Below, one piece after another: positions 33,659-43,897 of a stretch of 64,000 bases of DNA. The stretch lies in contig NZ_CALPCI010000002.1 in the NCBI RefSeq assembly GCF_943192935.1, forward strand, positions 1 to 64,000, in the 5' to 3' direction. The notes under the pieces are model-generated. The model made no database searches. It was not told the origin of the DNA and saw only the letters and a list, made by a program, of their open reading frames with translations. This DNA is from Limosilactobacillus caecicola. GTDB taxonomy: Bacteria; Bacillota; Bacilli; Lactobacillales; Lactobacillaceae. Position 1 is the first letter of the stretch. Every line of letters starts with the position of its first letter. The position numbers were made by a program, and so were the translations under genes.

Positions 33659-34360
33659 ATGATTACTGAATTACAGCAATACCTGGCAGATGAGTTTGAT
33701 ATTCACTTCCAGAACCCAGAATTGTTGGCCGAGGCATTTACGCAGGCCTCATATGTCAATGAACATCCTGGTAAAAATTTAAAGTACTACGAACGGATTG
33801 AATTTTTAGGGGATGCGGTGCTGCAACTTTTTGTTTCAGAATATATTTACCGTCGTTATCCAGAATTACCGCAGGGCAAATTAACGCGGTTGAGAGCGGC
33901 AATGGTTTGCGAGGATAGCTTTTCAAAATTTGCGAAGGAATGTCATTTTGACCAATACATCCGTTTAGGTAAGGGTGAAGAAATGGCAGGGGCCCGTAAT
34001 CGTCCAGGACTACTTTGCGATATTTTTGAATCCTTTATTGGGGCCTTATACCTGGATCAAGGCCGGGACGCTGTTGAAAAATTTATTCACCGGGTGATCT
34101 TCCCTAAGTTAGACATGGGGTGGTTTGACCACGCGGTTGACGCCAAGACCAGTCTTCAAGAATTCCTCCAACGGGATGGGGATGTGGAGATTGAATACCA
34201 TTTGCTGAATGAAAGTGGCACTGAAAACGATCCAGTCTTTAAGGTCGATGTAAGTGCTGATGGCAAAGTGCTGGCCAAGGGGACCGGTTCTTCCAAGAAG
34301 CATGCAGAAATGGATGCCGCTAGTCAGGCATTAAAGCAGTTACGAAAGCAGAAAAATTAA
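33659..34360 (+). CDS. rnc: Ribonuclease III
   Basis: A 233-residue double-strand RNA endonuclease. Catalytic part (1-150): the signature ERIEFLGDAVLQLFVSEYIYRRYP with its Glu/Asp ligands and DIFESFIGALYLDQG. The double-stranded RNA-binding domain (about 158-230) includes TSLQEFLQR and GTGSSKKHAEMDAASQAL. It matures rRNA and would also act on sense-antisense pairs such as those proposed at 600-3400. AGGAAAGG precedes ATG 33659. smc follows after 16 bases. Confidence 0.97.
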   Translation: MITELQQYLADEFDIHFQNPELLAEAFTQASYVNEHPGKNLKYYERIEFLGDAVLQLFVSEYIYRRYPELPQGKLTRLRAAMVCEDSFSKFAKECHFDQYIRLGKGEEMAGARNRPGLLCDIFESFIGALYLDQGRDAVEKFIHRVIFPKLDMGWFDHAVDAKTSLQEFLQRDGDVEIEYHLLNESGTENDPVFKVDVSADGKVLAKGTGSSKKHAEMDAASQALKQLRKQKN

Positions 34361-34376
34361 GTTGGTGAACTTTTAA

Positions 34377-37300
34377 ATGCAGCTTGTGTCAATGGAAATT
34401 GATGGTTTTAAGTCGTTTGCACGGAAAACGACGATCCAGTTTCAACCTGGAATGACCGGAATTATTGGGCCGAACGGGAGTGGTAAGAGTAATATTATCG
34501 AAGCCATTCGTTGGGTCATGGGCGAGCAGTCTGCCAAAACCTTACGGGGTGGTAAAATGGTTGACGTGATTTTCAACGGCTCAAAGGACCATCAACCTTT
34601 GAATCGGGCCGTCGTCAAGATGACGCTCGACAATAGTGACCACTACCTAAAAAGTGAATATTCAACAATCACGGTTACCCGAAAATTGTATCGAAATGGT
34701 GAGAGTGAGTACCTCATTAATGATCACCAGGTTCGCTTAAAGGATATTGTGGATCTTTTCATTGATTCCGGAATTGGCCGGGAATCTTTTTCCATCATTT
34801 CGCAGGGGCGGGTGGCCGAAATTTTTAATGGTCAACCCAGTGATCGACGGCGCGTGATTGAAACGGTCGCGGGAGTCGCCAAGTACAAACAAAATAAGGT
34901 TAGTGCTGAGAAAAAGTTAGCCCAGACGGCTGACCGCCTTGATCGGGTCAATGATATTATCGTTGAATTACAGCGCCGGATCGAACCACTCAAAGAGGAA
35001 AGTTCACTAGCCCAGGACTATCTAGAACAAAAGCAGCACTTGGATCAATATGATCGAACAAAAACGGTTCGACAAGTCCTTGCAGACCAAAAGCAATTAG
35101 CAGAAGTACGTCAGCAATTAACGCATTCTAATCAACTGAGTGCTGATTATGATCAAAAAAGCAAAACGGCCAAGGACCAATTAGCTAAGCTTCAAGAGCA
35201 GCGCCGTCAGCTTTTACAAACGAAAGACGCGGCCCAAAACCAGGTTACGGACAAGGTTGAAGAAATTGCCAAGCTGGAAAACCAGCAATCATTATCGTCG
35301 ATTCGTCAGGAACAACGTGAAAAGGATCGGCAACGCTTGAACCAACAAACGGAGAGCATTAATGATCAATTAGCAACGTTGGCTGACCGTCTGAACGACA
35401 ATCAGGAAAAAATTAGTTCATTGAAAGACCAAATTGCGCAACAGAAAACCGAGTTGCGCGAGGCCAAGTCAATGAGTGCTGCTGAACGGACCAAGAAACT
35501 GGAAGGCCAGTTGGAAGACTTACAGGCCCAGCAGGTTGATTTGATGCAGCAGTTGACTTCTGTCCACAATGAGCGGGTTTATCTTGAACAAAACCACGAA
35601 CGAAACCAAAATGTGGCTAAACAAGATCAGCAGAATTTAACGACGAGTCGTGAACAGTTAGTGCAAGTGGAACACCAGCTAGCAGCGCAAAATCAAGCTT
35701 TGAAAGCAGCGCAAACTGCGGTCGATGATGTTCAACGGGAATTCACCAGAGAAAACCAACAACAGCGTCAGTTACAAGATCAATATGAGCAAACCCAAAA
35801 GCAATGGTATCAAGCATTGGGGAATGAACAATCGGCCCAACGGCAAGTTAAAAATTACCAAGCAATGGCCGCGGACTACACTGGCTACTATGCGGGGGTG
35901 CAGAACGTTTTAAAAGCGCGGGACCGCTTTACTGGTTTAGCTGGATCAGTAAGTGAATTGATTAAAGTGCCTGCCAAGTACACTACCGCAATTGAAACGG
36001 TCCTAGGCAGCCAGTTACAACAACTCGTGGTGGATACCCAAGCAACCGGGAAACAAATCATCAATTACTTGATTCAGCAACGGGGCGGTCGGGTCACCAT
36101 CCTGCCGTTAGACACCCTGCGCACTGGTTGGACGCCTCAAAGCCTGGCACAAGTTCAGCAAATGCCTGGCTTTATTGGTCAAGCAAGTGCTTTGATTCAA
36201 TACCCTGAACAGTATACAAAGGTGGTTAGCCATTTACTGTCAACCACGGTAGTTGCCGATAATCTCGACCATGCGACAGCAATCAGCAAAGCCGGTTGTC
36301 ACCAAATCCGGGTGATTACCCTCGATGGCCAGCTAATCAACGCTAGTGGTGCGATGACAGGGGGAGCTAACCGATATCAACGAGTTGGTCTGCTGAGTCA
36401 AAAACAGCAACTGGCCCAGTTAAAAACCAACCTGCAAGACGCCCAGCAAACTGCTAACCAACTTGAGGAGCAGGTCCAAAAGCTGGCGACGGCTCGGCAA
36501 TCTAACCAACAAGTCATCGCTAAATTGCAGGGTGAACTAAGTGAAAAACAGCAAGGACTAAACCAGCTGCAAACGACGGTTAAATTGTTGGAAAATCAAC
36601 AGAATGATTTAAGACGCCGCGTTAAGGCGCTGGAATTCCAGTCCAGTCAACGGAATGATCAGCAACAGTCGTTTGATGATCAATCGGCGGCTAACGCCAG
36701 TCGGGAGCAAACACTAAACCAGCAACTGACGGAGACTAAGGAACAGGTCCAACACGTTAAAGGCCAAATTAGTGAATTGCAGGAGAATGCTTCTAGTCAG
36801 GAACAGGTGGTTCGTGGACTAGAACAACAATTGGCGGTTAACCAGGAGCGGCTTAGTCAACTCACGGAGCGCCATAATGAGCTGGGGCAACAACAAACGC
36901 GTTTGCAAAATCAGCTGGGGCAGTTAGACCAGCAGTTGCAGCAATTAGAATCGTCTTCCGCGGATGACCAAGGAAGTGCTGCAAGTAACGAAAAGGCAAT
37001 TGCTGACGCTCAGGAGATCCTGAAGAAGGCACGCTCAACGGTGGCCAATTGTTCGAAGCAGCAAGAGGAACTGGAAGAATCGATCGGTGACCTAGATCAG
37101 AAAACAGACCGGTTGCAAGAACTCACGCGGGCGGCATTGAATGAACTGTCTGGACTGAATGATCAAAAGGGGCACTTGGAAGCTGAGCTAGATCAAGGAC
37201 TAAATCGCTTGAGCGAACGTTACCATATGACCTTAAAAGAGGCCGAAGAGGACCAATCGACCATTTCTGATGAGGAATTAAACCGCCAGATTAAACTGCT

Positions 37301-37946
37301 CAAACGGGGATTGGCTGAACTGGGCAATGTCAATCTTGGTTCAATTGATGAATACAAGCAGGTTGCCCAGCGGTATGATTTCTTAAAAGTTCAAAAAGAT
37401 GACTTAGTGACCGCCAAAACTCAGCTTGAATCTACCATGAATGAGATGGATCAGCAGGTTAAGGATCGTTTCCGCCAAACCTTTAATGAGGTTTCGGCAT
37501 CGTTTGCCAAGACTTTCCAGCAGATTTTTAATGGTGGTCAGGCAAAATTAATTCTGACCGAACCAGATAATCTTTTGGAAACTGGGATTGATATTATGGC
37601 CCAACCGCCTGGCAAGAAAAACCAACAGTTAAGCTTGCTATCTGGTGGTGAACAAGCGTTGACCGCGATCGCGTTGCTATTTGCAATCTTACAAGTCCGG
37701 CCGGTGCCATTTGCGATCCTGGACGAACCGGAGGCCGCATTGGATGATGTCAATGTGGACCGCTTCGCAGATTATCTTGATAAATTTGGCGATTCAGGCC
37801 CCCAATTTATCGTCATTACCCACCGAAAAGGGACAATGCGCAATGCGGATGTCTTGTACGGGGTGACGATGCAAGAATCAGGGATTTCTGAAGTCGTGTC
37901 AGTTGATATCGCTAAAACTCTAGGAACCGATAACGATAATAATTAA
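34377..37946 (+). CDS. smc: Chromosome segregation ATPase SMC
   Basis: An 1189-residue condensin subunit. The N-terminal ATPase half has Walker [11 protein letters not shown] (31-40). Long Gln-rich coiled coils surround the hinge (about 505-660, [14 protein letters not shown] to [13 protein letters not shown]). The C-terminal half has the signature [19 protein letters not shown] and Walker [14 protein letters not shown]. It compacts and segregates the chromosome with ScpAB. No strong ribosome site is seen except GTTGGTG; coupling to rnc is likely. Confidence 0.97.
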   Translation: MQLVSMEIDGFKSFARKTTIQFQPGMTGIIGPNGSGKSNIIEAIRWVMGEQSAKTLRGGKMVDVIFNGSKDHQPLNRAVVKMTLDNSDHYLKSEYSTITVTRKLYRNGESEYLINDHQVRLKDIVDLFIDSGIGRESFSIISQGRVAEIFNGQPSDRRRVIETVAGVAKYKQNKVSAEKKLAQTADRLDRVNDIIVELQRRIEPLKEESSLAQDYLEQKQHLDQYDRTKTVRQVLADQKQLAEVRQQLTHSNQLSADYDQKSKTAKDQLAKLQEQRRQLLQTKDAAQNQVTDKVEEIAKLENQQSLSSIRQEQREKDRQRLNQQTESINDQLATLADRLNDNQEKISSLKDQIAQQKTELREAKSMSAAERTKKLEGQLEDLQAQQVDLMQQLTSVHNERVYLEQNHERNQNVAKQDQQNLTTSREQLVQVEHQLAAQNQALKAAQTAVDDVQREFTRENQQQRQLQDQYEQTQKQWYQALGNEQSAQRQVKNYQAMAADYTGYYAGVQNVLKARDRFTGLAGSVSELIKVPAKYTTAIETVLGSQLQQLVVDTQATGKQIINYLIQQRGGRVTILPLDTLRTGWTPQSLAQVQQMPGFIGQASALIQYPEQYTKVVSHLLSTTVVADNLDHATAISKAGCHQIRVITLDGQLINASGAMTGGANRYQRVGLLSQKQQLAQLKTNLQDAQQTANQLEEQVQKLATARQSNQQVIAKLQGELSEKQQGLNQLQTTVKLLENQQNDLRRRVKALEFQSSQRNDQQQSFDDQSAANASREQTLNQQLTETKEQVQHVKGQISELQENASSQEQVVRGLEQQLAVNQERLSQLTERHNELGQQQTRLQNQLGQLDQQLQQLESSSADDQGSAASNEKAIADAQEILKKARSTVANCSKQQEELEESIGDLDQKTDRLQELTRAALNELSGLNDQKGHLEAELDQGLNRLSERYHMTLKEAEEDQSTISDEELNRQIKLLKRGLAELGNVNLGSIDEYKQVAQRYDFLKVQKDDLVTAKTQLESTMNEMDQQVKDRFRQTFNEVSASFAKTFQQIFNGGQAKLILTEPDNLLETGIDIMAQPPGKKNQQLSLLSGGEQALTAIALLFAILQVRPVPFAILDEPEAALDDVNVDRFADYLDKFGDSGPQFIVITHRKGTMRNADVLYGVTMQESGISEVVSVDIAKTLGTDNDNN

Positions 37947-37961
37947 CGGAGAGTGTTAACA

Positions 37962-39386
37962 ATGGGATTATTTGATATTTTTAGAAGACGGCATAAAAAG
38001 GAACAATCTGTTGAACAACCGTCCACTCAATCAACCACCACTTCGGCAGTGACGTCCGAATCAACTACTGGCTCTTTAAGCGCTAATAGTCTAACTAGTC
38101 TCGTAACGTCGACGAGTCAATCAATTTCAGTCAGCGTTTCTGAATCGGTTAGTGAATCAACCTCACTCTCAGTAGCAGAATCAGTTTCTTCTTCCCAAGC
38201 GGAAGTATCAGAAACCGAATCAGTTTCTGTGGCCGTGTCTGAATCAGTGACCAATAGTGAGCAGACTGTGGCTTCCTTGGTCGAGCAATCATTGACGCAA
38301 GTGGCTGGATCATCACAATCAACGATTAGTTCTGTTGCGTCTCTAACTTCGACCAGCACTAGTGAAGCAGCAAATGAAGGTTCGGCTACTGTTGAAGATA
38401 CCGTTGCAGAAGGCTCCACGGTTGATGAACAAAATAGTGCGGCCAGTGATGAAGAACGCAAGTACGACAGTGGTTTAGCAAAGTCCCGGCATGGTTTTGG
38501 TGCCCGGTTAAATAAATTTCTGGCTAATTTCCGTCATGTTGATGAAGATTTCTTCGACGACTTGGAAGACATGATGATCGAATCCGACGTCGGTTACGAT
38601 ATGGCGATGAAGTTAAGTGATTCTCTACGCGAAGAAGTTAAACTCCAAAACGCTAAATCCAAGCAGGATGTTTCTAACGTTATCATTCAAAAAATGGTTG
38701 AGTTATATGACGCAGCCGGTGAAGATGAACAGTCGGGGATTAATTTTGCCAAATCTGGACCGACCGTCATTATGTTTGTTGGGGTCAACGGTGCTGGTAA
38801 AACGACCACGATTGGTAAAATGGCGGCGCGGTATAAAAAGCAGGGTAAAAAAGTGTTGCTTGCTGCCGCTGATACTTTTCGGGCCGGTGCGACCGAACAA
38901 TTAGATGTCTGGGCAAAGCGTGACGGCGTTGATATTGTTACTGGTCCAGAGAACGGTGATCCGGCTGCAGTTGTCTTTGATGGTGTCAAAAAGGCCAAAG
39001 ATGAGGGATATGATATTCTCTTTGTTGACACAGCCGGACGGTTACAAAACAAAGTTAACTTGATGAATGAATTGGCGAAGATGAAACGAATCTTGACCCG
39101 GGAGATTCCTGATGCTCCTCACGAAGTTTTGTTAGTGCTTGATGCCACGACCGGTCAGAATGCTTTAAATCAAGCTAAACTATTCAAAGAGAGCACTGAC
39201 GTTACCGGGATTGTCCTCACCAAGTTAGACGGGACTGCCCGTGGTGGGATTGTGCTAGCCATCCGCAATGAATTGCACTTGCCAGTTAAATTTGTTGGCT
39301 TGGGTGAAAAAGTGGATGATCTACAAGCATTTGACGCTGGTGAATTTGTTTACGGCTTATTTAAGGGTTTGGTGACAACTGACTAA
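37962..39386 (+). CDS. ftsY: Signal recognition particle receptor FtsY with a long serine-rich tail
   Basis: A 474-residue GTPase. ATG 37962 (MGLFDIFRRRHKKE) follows ACGGAG; the usual MGLFxxF opening confirms it. The NG domain (about 170-474) has GVNGAGKTTTIGK, DTFRAGATEQL, DTAGRLQ and TKLDGTARGG. Between residues 14 and 165 lies a low-complexity Ser/Thr/Glu/Val tail with repeats such as SVSESVSES and SVSVAVSESV. The acidic A domain of FtsY is variable, but this wording looks like a serine-rich surface repeat. SRP docking at the membrane is its role; smc, ylxM and ffh are neighbours. Confidence 0.95.
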   Translation: MGLFDIFRRRHKKEQSVEQPSTQSTTTSAVTSESTTGSLSANSLTSLVTSTSQSISVSVSESVSESTSLSVAESVSSSQAEVSETESVSVAVSESVTNSEQTVASLVEQSLTQVAGSSQSTISSVASLTSTSTSEAANEGSATVEDTVAEGSTVDEQNSAASDEERKYDSGLAKSRHGFGARLNKFLANFRHVDEDFFDDLEDMMIESDVGYDMAMKLSDSLREEVKLQNAKSKQDVSNVIIQKMVELYDAAGEDEQSGINFAKSGPTVIMFVGVNGAGKTTTIGKMAARYKKQGKKVLLAAADTFRAGATEQLDVWAKRDGVDIVTGPENGDPAAVVFDGVKKAKDEGYDILFVDTAGRLQNKVNLMNELAKMKRILTREIPDAPHEVLLVLDATTGQNALNQAKLFKESTDVTGIVLTKLDGTARGGIVLAIRNELHLPVKFVGLGEKVDDLQAFDAGEFVYGLFKGLVTTD

Positions 39387-39408
39387 ACTGGTTCATTGAG
39401 GTGGTAAA

Positions 39409-39750
39409 GTGGAACTAGAAAAGAACGAACGTATTAACGACCTATTTGAATTTTATGCACCACTACTAACCGAAAAACAATATGAGTATATGCAGCTGTA
39501 CTATGCCGATGATTTTTCACTCGGTGAAATTGCTGAAGATTTTTCTGTGTCGCGCCAGGCAGTTTATGATAATATTAAACGCACCGAGAAAGCTCTAGAA
39601 GGTTATGAGAGGAAATTGCACCTGTATACGGAGTTTACCCATCGTAACCAACAGGCGGACCGCATTCAAAGTTATGTTCGGGAGCATTATCCTGATGACG
39701 AAGAATTAAATCACCTGGTGGCTCACCTGGAAAATTTGGAAGAAGAATAA
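39409..39750 (+). CDS. ylxM: YlxM family putative helix-turn-helix protein
   Basis: A 113-residue protein with a GTG start after GAGGTGG. The sigma-like helix-turn-helix is [44 protein letters not shown]. The family is co-encoded with ffh in Firmicutes and the streptococcal member stimulates SRP GTPase cycles; whether it binds DNA is unproven. Lies between ftsY and ffh, 15 bases before ffh. Confidence 0.93.
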   Translation: MELEKNERINDLFEFYAPLLTEKQYEYMQLYYADDFSLGEIAEDFSVSRQAVYDNIKRTEKALEGYERKLHLYTEFTHRNQQADRIQSYVREHYPDDEELNHLVAHLENLEEE

Positions 39751-39765
39751 AGAGGAGTTAGGGAA

Positions 39766-41211
39766 ATGGCATTTGAAGGATTAACTGAACGTCTTCAAAA
39801 GGCAATGGAAAAGTTGCGACGGAAGCCAAAAGTTACGGACGCTGATTTACGCGAAACAATGCGGGAAATCCGGTTGGCCCTTTTGGAAGCCGACGTTAAC
39901 TTTGCGGTCGTAAAGGATTTTGTCAAAAAAGTTCGGGAAAAGGCCGCTGGTGCTGAAGTCCTCAAGGGCTTAAACCCGGCACAACAAATTGTTAAAATTG
40001 TTAATGATGAATTAACTACATTAATGGGGACCGAAGCGGTTTCGTTAAATAAATCGAACCATATTCCAACAATCATTATGATGGTTGGTCTGCAAGGGGC
40101 CGGTAAAACAACGACCGCTGGTAAATTGGCCTACCGTCTCAAAAATGAAAACAATGCCCGGCCGTTGTTCATTGCAGCCGACGTTTATCGGCCAGCCGCT
40201 ATTACACAGCTGCAACAGGTTGCTGATTCCATTGACGTCCCAGTCTTTGAAAAGGGCACCGATGTGGACCCGGTTGAGATCGTTCGTGAAGGGCTTGCCC
40301 AGGCCAAGGAAAGCCACAACGATTACGTGATTATTGATACGGCTGGTCGTTTACAAATTGATGAACAATTAATGGGCGAACTGGTTAACATTAAAGAGTT
40401 AGCCCAGCCGGACGAAATTCTTTTGGTTGTCGATGCCATGACCGGGCAAAATGCCGTGGCCACGGCGCAAGGATTTGATGATCAACTTGACGTCACCGGG
40501 GTCGTCCTGACTAAGTTAGATGGGGATACCCGTGGTGGGGCCGCCATGTCAATCCGGGCAGTCACTGGCAAGCCAATCAAGTTTGTTGGTGAAGGGGAAA
40601 AGATGGAAAACCTGGATGTTTTCCACCCTGACCGGATGGCTTCACGGATCTTGGGTATGGGGGATATGATGACCCTGATCGAAAAGGCCCAAAAGAATTT
40701 TGACGAAGAACAGGCCCAAGAAACGATGGAAAAGATGCGGGCTAATGAATTCGACTACAATGATTTCTTGGCCCAATTAGACCAAATTAGTAATATGGGT
40801 CCCCTTGAAAATATCCTGAAAATGATGCCGGGAATGGCAAATAATCCGGCGTTGAAAAACCTCAATATTGATCCGAAACAGTTTACCCACATCAAGGCAA
40901 TTATCCAGTCAATGACTCCAGCCGAGCGGGATAATCCAGATTTGATGAACCCAAGTCGGCGGCGGCGGTTAGCTGCCGGGGCCGGACGACCAATTGTGGA
41001 AGTCAACCGGATGATTAAACAGTTCGGACAAATGCGGAAGATGATGAAACAGGTCACGAATGGGAATTTTTCTGGCATGCAAAACATGATGGGTGGTCAA
41101 ATGCCCGGTGGTAAGATGGGGCAGATGGCAATGAATCGGATGGCTAGGAAGATGAAAAAGGACAAGCAAAAGCGTCTGAAGAAGCTCCGCAAATTAAGAA
41201 AAAAGCGATAG
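39766..41211 (+). CDS. ffh: Signal recognition particle protein Ffh
   Basis: A 481-residue SRP54 homologue. The N domain (1-85) and GTPase domain (GLQGAGKTTTAGKL, DVYRPAAITQL, DTAGRLQ, TKLDGDTRGG) are followed by the Met-rich M domain (about 300-455) that binds signal peptides and SRP RNA (NPSRRRRLAAGAGRPI). The end is a basic tail (KKDKQKRLKKLRKLRKKR). It targets nascent membrane proteins to FtsY. AGAGGAG precedes ATG 39766. Confidence 0.97.
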   Translation: MAFEGLTERLQKAMEKLRRKPKVTDADLRETMREIRLALLEADVNFAVVKDFVKKVREKAAGAEVLKGLNPAQQIVKIVNDELTTLMGTEAVSLNKSNHIPTIIMMVGLQGAGKTTTAGKLAYRLKNENNARPLFIAADVYRPAAITQLQQVADSIDVPVFEKGTDVDPVEIVREGLAQAKESHNDYVIIDTAGRLQIDEQLMGELVNIKELAQPDEILLVVDAMTGQNAVATAQGFDDQLDVTGVVLTKLDGDTRGGAAMSIRAVTGKPIKFVGEGEKMENLDVFHPDRMASRILGMGDMMTLIEKAQKNFDEEQAQETMEKMRANEFDYNDFLAQLDQISNMGPLENILKMMPGMANNPALKNLNIDPKQFTHIKAIIQSMTPAERDNPDLMNPSRRRRLAAGAGRPIVEVNRMIKQFGQMRKMMKQVTNGNFSGMQNMMGGQMPGGKMGQMAMNRMARKMKKDKQKRLKKLRKLRKKR

Positions 41212-41490
41212 TTAATCAATTGAGATTAATGAAATATTATTTCATAATCTGGATTTAATCACTTTTTTTATGGAAATTTTGTAATAATTCTCATTATTTT
41301 ATCAGATAAAATGAAATTATAACTATAAAAAATTAATAGTTAACATGAAAGCCTTAAAAAGGATCTATCTACACATAAATATACTGATCATCTCATAAAA
41401 TGATTTTTGCTTTCGGCTGGACATTAAGCCAAAATTAAAATGATTTTGGTGTCTGCTTAAAGCAATCATCTCACGGGAGGGGATGAAAGT
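41212..41490 (+). other. AT-rich leader between ffh and the surface-protein gene
   Basis: About 280 bases without an ORF. A hairpin AGATTA..TGAAA / TTTCA..TAATCT at about 41221-41253 could end the ffh transcript. Later, 41408-41475 can fold imperfectly (CTTTCGGC... and AAAATTAAAATGATTTT). The ribosome site CACGGGAGGGG stands before ATG 41491. Base composition is clearly lower in GC than the flanking genes. Confidence 0.45.
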
Positions 41491-42605
41491 ATGTTAAAAA
41501 GATTGAGAACCTATAGTGTGATCAGTCTGTTTGCTGTAGTGGTGACCATGGTAGTGGCCTTAATGGTTGCTAAACCAGTAATGGCCAGTGAAACTTCAAC
41601 TACTGATTCAACAGAAACGGCGGTTACGACTTCGACTCCCACTAGTCAATCCACGGGTGATGATTCTCAGGTTGCCAGTGATACGTCAGCGAGTGACCAA
41701 AGCACTGCAACGACCACCAGTGAGCAAAATTCAACTGACTTCACTACTACTGAAACTAGCACAGGTCAGCAATTGAATCCCACGAGTGACCAGCTGCAGG
41801 TGACGGTCACAGATTTGAATGGCAATAATATTGATGGCCAATCAGTGAGTCAATACACGAACATTAAAATCAATTTTCATTATGACTTTTAACGGGCCCC
41901 GGCGGTAGTGGTCAGGCCAAAACATTCACAGTTGTGATCACCAAAACCGATCCGGAAGGCAATAAGCTTTCTGGAGCGACGTTTGAACTCGTCAACGCGG
42001 CCGGTGAACCAGTGGGTGAGCCACAAACGACTGGAGCGGATGGCACGGTGACCTTTACTGGATTGCTGTACGGTACGTACCCGTTGAAGGAAACTGCGGC
42101 ACCGGCTGGTTATACCACGGCAGCTGATCAAACAGTTGAGGTTAAGCCTAGTCAAACAAACCAATCGATTGCGGTTACAGTGACAGATTCCAAGGAACAA
42201 CCAGCCACCACGTCGGCGACTGTTTCAAAGGTCTGGGACGACAATGATAACCAAGATGGCCTCCGTCCAAACTCGATCGCGGTTAACTTATTGGCTGACG
42301 GTCAAGTTATTAAGACGATGACCTTAGATGCGGCCAACGATTGGGCGGCCTCATTTGATGATTTGCCAGTTTACAGTGATCATGGTCACAAGATTTCCTA
42401 CACCGTTAGTGAAGTCAACGTTCCGGAAGGTTACACGAGTGCGGTAGTGAATAATGGCAACGGTTTTGTGATTACCAATACGACACCACCAACGACTACG
42501 TATTTTCAAAAATTGCCACAAACTGGTAATGACCGGAATGCCCTAGTTGTCCTTGGGTTGATGATGATGCTTTCCCTTGGACTGATCGTGGTTAAATTTA
42601 ACTAA
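41491..42605 (+). pseudogene. Frameshifted LPXTG surface protein with Cna-B domains
   Basis: The first frame (41491-41892) encodes a signal peptide (KRLRTYS then VISLFAVVVTMVVALMVA, cut near KPVMA-SE) and a Ser/Thr-rich stalk, ending with TAA at 41890-41892. The reading continues in another frame from about 41889 (GPGGSGQAKTFTVVITKTDPEG) to 42605. That part holds two Cna-B-type domains (about 41934-42200 and 42215-42480), then LPQTG, a hydrophobic helix and a short basic end (VVKFN), the sortase anchor. One lost base near the TTTT at 41887-41890 would explain the split. Flanked by ffh and rpsP, it looks like an accessory insertion. Confidence 0.8.
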
Positions 42606-42611
42606 TTATGA

Positions 42612-42655
42612 GGTACCGATAGCTGGTGTTCACTGGCGATCGGTACTTTTGTTTT
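42612..42655 (+). terminator. Terminator after the LPXTG gene
   Basis: Stem GTACCGAT / ATCGGTAC with further pairing inside, followed by TTTTGTTTTG. Confidence 0.85.
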
Positions 42656-42705
42656 GTTCATCTGGAGCCGCTGAAAAATTAATTAAGCCTGTCAAGAAAA
42701 AATAC

Positions 42706-42734
42706 TTTACAATCATCGGGAAAGTTGGTATATT
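42706..42734 (+). promoter_or_regulatory. Promoter of the rpsP operon
   Basis: TTTACA (42706-42711), 17-bp spacer, TATATT (42729-42734). Confidence 0.65.
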
Positions 42735-42774
42735 ATTATCTGTTAGAAAAATTATGCCGAGGGAGGTGTCATTA

Positions 42775-43050
42775 ATGTCTGTAAAGATTCGTTTAAAGCG
42801 TATGGGTTCAAAGAAGCGTCCATTCTACCGAATCGTTGTTGCTGATTCACGTTCACCACGTGATGGTCGTTTCATCACTAGTCTTGGTACTTACAACCCC
42901 CTTACCACTCCAAAGCAAGTTAAGTTTGATGAAGACGCTGTGATGGAATGGTTACAAAAGGGTGCACAACCTTCTGATACTGTTCGTAACATGCTTCAAA
43001 AAGCTGGTGTTATGAAGAAGTACCACGAAGCTAAGTACGCTAAGAAGTAG
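42775..43050 (+). CDS. rpsP: 30S ribosomal protein S16
   Basis: A 91-residue S16. ATG 42775 ([26 protein letters not shown], shown in pieces) follows GGGAGGTG; the longer frame upstream runs into the promoter. It helps fold the 5' domain of 16S rRNA. First gene of rpsP-khpA-rimM-trmD. Confidence 0.97.
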   Translation: MSVKIRLKRMGSKKRPFYRIVVADSRSPRDGRFITSLGTYNPLTTPKQVKFDEDAVMEWLQKGAQPSDTVRNMLQKAGVMKKYHEAKYAKK

Positions 43051-43070
43051 TGGTTTTGAGGTCATGATGT

Positions 43071-43331
43071 ATGCTAAGCGTTGATTTTCCTAAATTGATT
43101 CAAGCATTAGTTCAGCCATTGGTTAAAGAGCCCAGTGCCGTGACCGTGACTGAGCGTGATACGAATCGTTATCATGAATATGTTTTAGATGTTGCTCCAC
43201 AGGATGTGGGACGGGTGATTGGCCGGCAAGGTCACGTTGCTAGTGCTTTACGTTCAGTTGTTGAAGGAGCACGGAATAAACGAATCAATGCCAAGAAAAT
43301 TCGGTTAGTCATTAATGATCACCGCCATTAA
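43071..43331 (+). CDS. khpA: KH-domain RNA-binding protein KhpA
   Basis: An 86-residue single KH-domain protein with the nucleic-acid loop VGRVIGRQGHVASALRSVV. The firmicute KhpA forms a dimer or a complex with KhpB (Jag) and affects cell division and RNA regulation. ATG 43071 is the only start in frame, nine bases after GAGGT. It follows rpsP by 20 bases. Confidence 0.94.
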   Translation: MLSVDFPKLIQALVQPLVKEPSAVTVTERDTNRYHEYVLDVAPQDVGRVIGRQGHVASALRSVVEGARNKRINAKKIRLVINDHRH

Positions 43332-43338
43332 TTAAGCA

Positions 43339-43369
43339 AGGGCTGGGAACAAACTCCCAGCCCTTTTTG
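43339..43369 (+). terminator. Terminator after khpA
   Basis: Perfect 10-bp stem AGGGCTGGGA / TCCCAGCCCT with five Ts. Confidence 0.92.
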
Positions 43370-43390
43370 TTAGTTCAAAGGAGTAATCAA

Positions 43391-43897
43391 ATGAATTATT
43401 ATCACGTTGGACGAATTGTTAATACTCATGGCATTCGTGGCGAGGTCCGGGTCGTTCCAATTACTGACTTCATTGATGAACGCTTTCAACCGGGTGCTGA
43501 ATTAGTCATTGAAAAGAAGGGTGAACGTTTACCGGTTACGGTGGCCAGTGCCCGCCCTCATAAGGGGATGATGTTGGTTAAATTCGTGGGCATGGATAAT
43601 ATTAACGATGTTGAAAAATTCCGTGACTGTCTCCTTTCGGTGGCTGAGGACCAACAGGAAGACCTTGCCGAAGGGGAATATTACTATCGGCAAATCATCG
43701 GTCTCAAGGTTGTGACTACCGATGGTCGTGAACTGGGTGAGATTAAAGAAATTATGTCACCGGGTGCTAACGATGTGTGGGTAGTGGACCGCCCTGGAAA
43801 GCAGGATCTGTTATTACCAGTCATCAAGGACGTGATCAAGAAGGTCGATCTTGATCAACAAATGGTGACGGTTGAATTACTGGAGGGCCTTGAATAA
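43391..43897 (+). CDS. rimM: 16S rRNA processing protein RimM
   Basis: A 168-residue assembly factor. ATG 43391 ([21 protein letters not shown], split here) follows AAAGGAG. The N-terminal RimM domain is followed by a PRC-barrel ([21 protein letters not shown]). It binds S19 and the head of the 30S. Its TAA overlaps the trmD ATG. Confidence 0.96.
   Translation: MNYYHVGRIVNTHGIRGEVRVVPITDFIDERFQPGAELVIEKKGERLPVTVASARPHKGMMLVKFVGMDNINDVEKFRDCLLSVAEDQQEDLAEGEYYYRQIIGLKVVTTDGRELGEIKEIMSPGANDVWVVDRPGKQDLLLPVIKDVIKKVDLDQQMVTVELLEGLE

Noticed and set aside
38117-38461. Minus-strand ORF opposite the FtsY tail
   Set aside because: It is the mirror of the Ser-rich repeat codons, a common artefact of low-complexity coding sequence.
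41880-41900. Programmed -1 frameshift in the LPXTG gene
   Set aside because: The sequence at the change (GAC TTT TAA) is not an X-XXY-YYZ slippery heptamer, and no stable stem follows at the right distance. A simple mutation or read error is more likely.
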